Position numbers and translations under genes: made by a program
Notes under the pieces: generated by a model
Database searches by the model: none
What the model saw: the letters and a program-made list of their open reading frames with translations, nothing else
What the model was told of the DNA's origin: nothing
Source: Agrocybe praecox
Lineage: Eukaryota > Basidiomycota > Agaricomycetes > Agaricales > Agrocybaceae
Assembly (NCBI GenBank): GCA_964017145.1
Contig: OZ024841.1
Location: forward strand, 4,092,001-4,156,000
Direction: 5' to 3'
DNA length: 64,000 nt
Part shown: positions 61,472 through 64,000 of the stretch, in pieces
How the letters are laid out: each line of letters begins with the position of its first letter
Position numbering within the stretch: the stretch's first letter is position 1

Positions 61472-61478
61472 TATATAA
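61472..61478 (+). promoter_or_regulatory. TATA box of expansin-like copy C
   Basis: AGATATATAAGTGAC, 95 bp upstream of the ATG at 61573. Confidence 0.55.
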
Positions 61479-61572
61479 GTGACAAAATATTCTGCAGTTC
61501 ACTTCAGATTCGAACCAAGCTACTAAACATCTACCTGATCTACCTGATCTACCTACTACCTACATCCATAAC

Positions 61573-62157
61573 ATGTTCTTCACCACTAAGCTCGCAACCC
61601 TCTTCACCGCTACCTGCATTGGGCTCGCCAATGTGGTTGTCGCCTTCCATGGAGACGGTAAGCTCTCTGTAGTATATACTATCGACCTAGGCATTCAACT
61701 ATCTCTGTCGTTTAGCCACTTATTATCATACAGGGGTACGTTTTCCTACGAAAGCATTAGCAGAAACATAATATTCTCAAAATATAAAACATATATTACA
61801 GCTCGGCAACTGTGGCGCATGGAGCCAGGATACCGATTTCGTAGTCGCTCTGTCCACCCAAGAATACAACAACGCCCCCCACTGCTGGCAGCACATCCAG
61901 GTTCACTGTATGTCCCGTTTACGTTTTCCTTGTCTCTTTACGTTTTCTTCTTGCTTTAAAATCACAATATGTGTGCCCAGAACTAGAAAAGCTAACACAT
62001 TATGATCATGTGTGCAGATCTAGGAAGGACCATCGACGCGACCGTCGTCGATTCCTGCCCGGGATGCAGTCAGTACAGTATCGATTTGTCCCCGGCGGCG
62101 TTCCAGGCGCTTGCGCCTCTTGATGCGGGGAGGATTCAGGTCGATTGGAACTATTGA
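61573..62157 (+). CDS. small secreted expansin-like (RlpA-like double-psi beta-barrel) protein, copy C
   Basis: About 117 residues in four exons. Signal peptide MFFTTKLATLFTATCIGLANVVVA, then FHGD, ATYYHTG (20-nt exon 61716-61735), LGNCGAWSQDTDFVVALS, NNAPHCWQHIQVH, DATVVDSCPGCSQYSIDLS and the end DWNY. Nearly the same protein as copy A at 16.6 kb and copy D at 63.2 kb. It forms a tandem pair with D in the same orientation, the stop and next start about 1.1 kb apart. Secretion and carbohydrate binding are likely; enzymatic activity is not indicated. Confidence 0.92.
61716..61735 (+). other. 20-nt microexon of expansin-like copy C
   Basis: CCACTTATTATCATACAGGG between acceptor TCGTTTAG and donor GTACGTTTTC. 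Same size and phase as in the other three copies. Confidence 0.75.
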
Positions 62158-63240
62158 ACTGGTTGAGAGAAGAGTGGTCCGTGTAGAGCCATCGAGAATG
62201 ACTCTTGGATAAATTTTGTTAAATAAATAAAAATATTTCTTTTCTGCATCCTTTTGAATGTTCTTTTTCTTGGCGTGACCATTATACTGCCAATTAGTAT
62301 TGATATAGACGCTCGATATGTGACGTCATACATGGGCGAGGTTTTCTTTAAACTCGCGGATACGGTATACCCAAAACCCTTCCGACTAGGGCATCACAAT
62401 GCCGACCTTGGCGTTGTGTCTGCGGATCTTGGTGGTACACTATTATAATAGGTGACAGCAAATCAAGACTATGAACGTACCCTACCCTACATAGCTCATA
62501 CTATATGGTCTACACTTCTACCATAGTAGCATTGAATCAAGAGCTATCTGTCGATATTTCACGCAGTAGGAGTCGATTTGGCCGAGTCGAAGCTTGGGGT
62601 AGTCCCCCATTAACGGGACTTTCATCCCTGGAACGCGTAGTAGATTGGAATTAACGGCATAATATATTTAGGGAATTAGATTGAGGCTAGGCTCTCAAGT
62701 GCACTCCGGCTTATTAGTCGGCTAGATAGAATGATTACCGTTCAAATAATCTAACTCCGTTTCGAGAGGAGGGAATTAAAAGCCAAAACCTTGGTGCAGG
62801 TTTAATTTAGGATAAGAGGACGTAGAGCGAATTAACCATAATCATAATTATCGGTGCCGTGACCGCGACCAACTATGCTACATATGTATGTAGATAAATA
62901 TCATGGTTGAATTTCGCACCGAGACGCGGTGCGCATCTAATCTTGTTTTGTACTAATCTAAGCGCCGAGGTTGAAACGCTCGATACAGTCGGAAGGAAAG
63001 GAAGGTTCAGTCATTCCCTTTGTTTATTTTTGAAGCGCAAACTACTTACTAGACTTTGGGCTTAGTAAAAGTCTGTTGAGCTTTGCATACAAGTCCATGG
63101 GCCTTGGGTCTACCGTTTTTGAAGTTATATGAGTCGGAGGGTTTCTATTGAACACTGTTGGAAAAACTCAGACCAACATCTATCATTCCATTCACTGTTC
63201 AGCCATCAACCAACTTATTCACCAGTTCAACTTGCTTACC
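62158..63240. other. intergenic between tandem expansin-like copies C and D
   Basis: About 1.08 kb with no open frame of note. It contains the upstream module of copy D at 62952-62991. A tandem duplication boundary is not visible: outside the coding regions and that module the C and D flanks are dissimilar. Confidence 0.5.
62952..62991 (+). promoter_or_regulatory. shared upstream module of the expansin-like genes (copy D)
   Basis: ACTAATCTAAGCGCC (62952-62966), then thirteen bases later TCGATACAGTCGGA, whose dyad CGAT-ACA-GTCG (62981-62991) has one mismatch. The box is identical to that of copy A. Confidence 0.55.
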
Positions 63241-63783
63241 ATGTTCCTCAACACCAAGATCATTTCATTTTTTGCTGCTACTTTTGTCGTACTTGCAGAT
63301 GTCGCGGTCGCTTTTAGAGGAGATGGTATGCTCGATTTATAACTTTTGTTATTGAGGTCGGAGTCTGACATCAAGGTATTTTAAATTCAGCTACATACTA
63401 CCACACAGGTGTACGCGTTTACCTATAAAGCTGATTATCTGAGCTATTACTGACAAGCATATACAGCTCGGTAACTGTGGTGCATGGAGCCAAGAAACAG
63501 ATTTCATAGTGGCTCTTTCTACGCAAGAGTACAAGAACGGCGCGCACTGCTGGCAACACATTAAAGTTCACTGTAAGTCTTGTCTGGACAACTATTTTGC
63601 AATATGCATACCCAGTTAACATCGATAACAAATCGTGTATCAGACCAAGGCAGAACCATTGATGCTACCGTCGTCGATTCTTGCCCGGGCTGTAGCCGTT
63701 ACAGTATTGACTTGTCCCCGGCAGCGTTCCAGGCGCTTGCTCCCCTTGACGCTGGAAGGATCAAGGTTCATTGGAACTACTGA
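63241..63783 (+). CDS. small secreted expansin-like (RlpA-like double-psi beta-barrel) protein, copy D
   Basis: About 117 residues in four exons. Signal peptide MFLNTKIISFFAATFVVLADVAVA, then FRGD (Arg where A and C have His), ATYYHTG (20-nt exon 63391-63410), LGNCGAWSQETDFIVALS, KNGAHCWQHIKVH, DATVVDSCPGCSRYSIDLS and the end HWNY. Stop TGA at 63781-63783. Upstream in-frame sequence could add residues before the signal peptide, but the signal starts cleanly at MFLNTK. Same inferred role as the other copies. Confidence 0.92.
63391..63410 (+). other. 20-nt microexon of expansin-like copy D
   Basis: CTACATACTACCACACAGGT between acceptor TTAAATTCAG and donor GTACGCG. Required to keep frame; same position and phase as the others. 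Confidence 0.75.
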
Positions 63784-64000
63784 GATAAGGAATTAATGAA
63801 TTAGGAGGGAGGGATAATGTAGGATATGTTGTGCTATATGTTTTTTATGTAGTAATGAGAATATGTTCGCTGTGTCTTCTCAATTGTACCGGGACAATTA
63901 TTTCCTGTTTATCTGAATAGTAGATAATCGGGCGGTTGGTGCTGATCTGACTGAGAGTTGATGTCATCAGACTTGGTTAACTTGGACTTCGGCAACAATA

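Larger units (their letters stand above)
60604..61572. other. divergent intergenic region, promoter of expansin-like copy C
   Basis: About 970 bp between adenylosuccinate lyase and copy C. The right half carries the shared upstream module (61354-61402) and a TATATAA at 61472-61478. Nothing else recognised. Confidence 0.5.

Overview
The window is genomic DNA of a filamentous basidiomycete, most likely an agaricomycete with a saprotrophic (litter- or wood-decaying) life style. The evidence is gene style and content. Nearly every coding region is cut by many short (about 45-80 bp) GT-AG introns, often around very small exons. Upstream regions are compact, with TATA boxes. The gene set includes a class II fungal heme peroxidase, a GH131 glucanase with a CBM1 cellulose-binding module, small barwin/expansin-like secreted proteins, a cytochrome P450 and a KRE6/SKN1 cell-wall protein. 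Gene boundaries below were read from spliced translation by eye; exon ends are inferred from splice consensus and protein continuity, without transcript evidence.

Layout, left to right. 1-101: 3' end of an unidentified plus-strand gene. 372-443: tRNA-Thr(AGT), minus strand. 766-5222: a SNF2/RAD5-RAD16-class DNA translocase with an inserted RING finger. 6666-8756: a class II peroxidase whose manganese site reads Glu/Ser/Asp and which lacks the surface tryptophan. 9817-11066: a divergent transaldolase. 11.1-13.3 kb: gene-free DNA with inverted repeats and a 29-T tract. 13294-14594: GH131-CBM1. 14859-16412: an intronless F-box protein. 16.5-18.9 kb: two minus-strand expansin-like genes and a duplicated upstream block. 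20655-21944: a Ser/Pro-rich unknown. 23844-25148: a Gfo/Idh/MocA oxidoreductase. 26239-28113: an ankyrin/SEC-C/MYND protein. 28370-32058: a TRK potassium transporter. 32319-33617: a mitochondrial tricarboxylate carrier. 34262-39055: two divergently transcribed paralogues of a secreted, mostly helical protein with a central hydrophobic segment. 40369-40946 and 49559-50057: Ser/Thr-rich predicted GPI proteins. 41287-42628: a short-chain dehydrogenase. 44627-46937: a cytochrome P450. 50782-54699: KRE6/SKN1. 54.7-58.4 kb: repeat-bearing gene-poor DNA. 58383-60603: adenylosuccinate lyase. 61573-63783: two tandem plus-strand expansin-like genes.

How the genes fit together. Many products are secreted or act on the wall or on plant polymers: peroxidase, GH131-CBM1, four expansin-like proteins, two GPI proteins, KRE6 and the paired helical proteins. 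Between them lie housekeeping genes (ADE13, transaldolase, citrate carrier, TRK, SNF2). The four expansin-like genes occupy both sides of the window. All four have the same 20-nt second coding exon. All four also have a CGAC-N3-GTCG-like dyad upstream, and three share a CTAATCTAAGCGCC-like box. This points to one recently expanded and probably co-regulated family.

The most notable observations are the peroxidase's Glu/Ser/Asp metal site and its 7-nt and 13-nt exons, the shared promoter module and microexon of the expansin-like family, and the head-to-head pair of secreted helical proteins, whose layout recalls alpha-helical pore formers.
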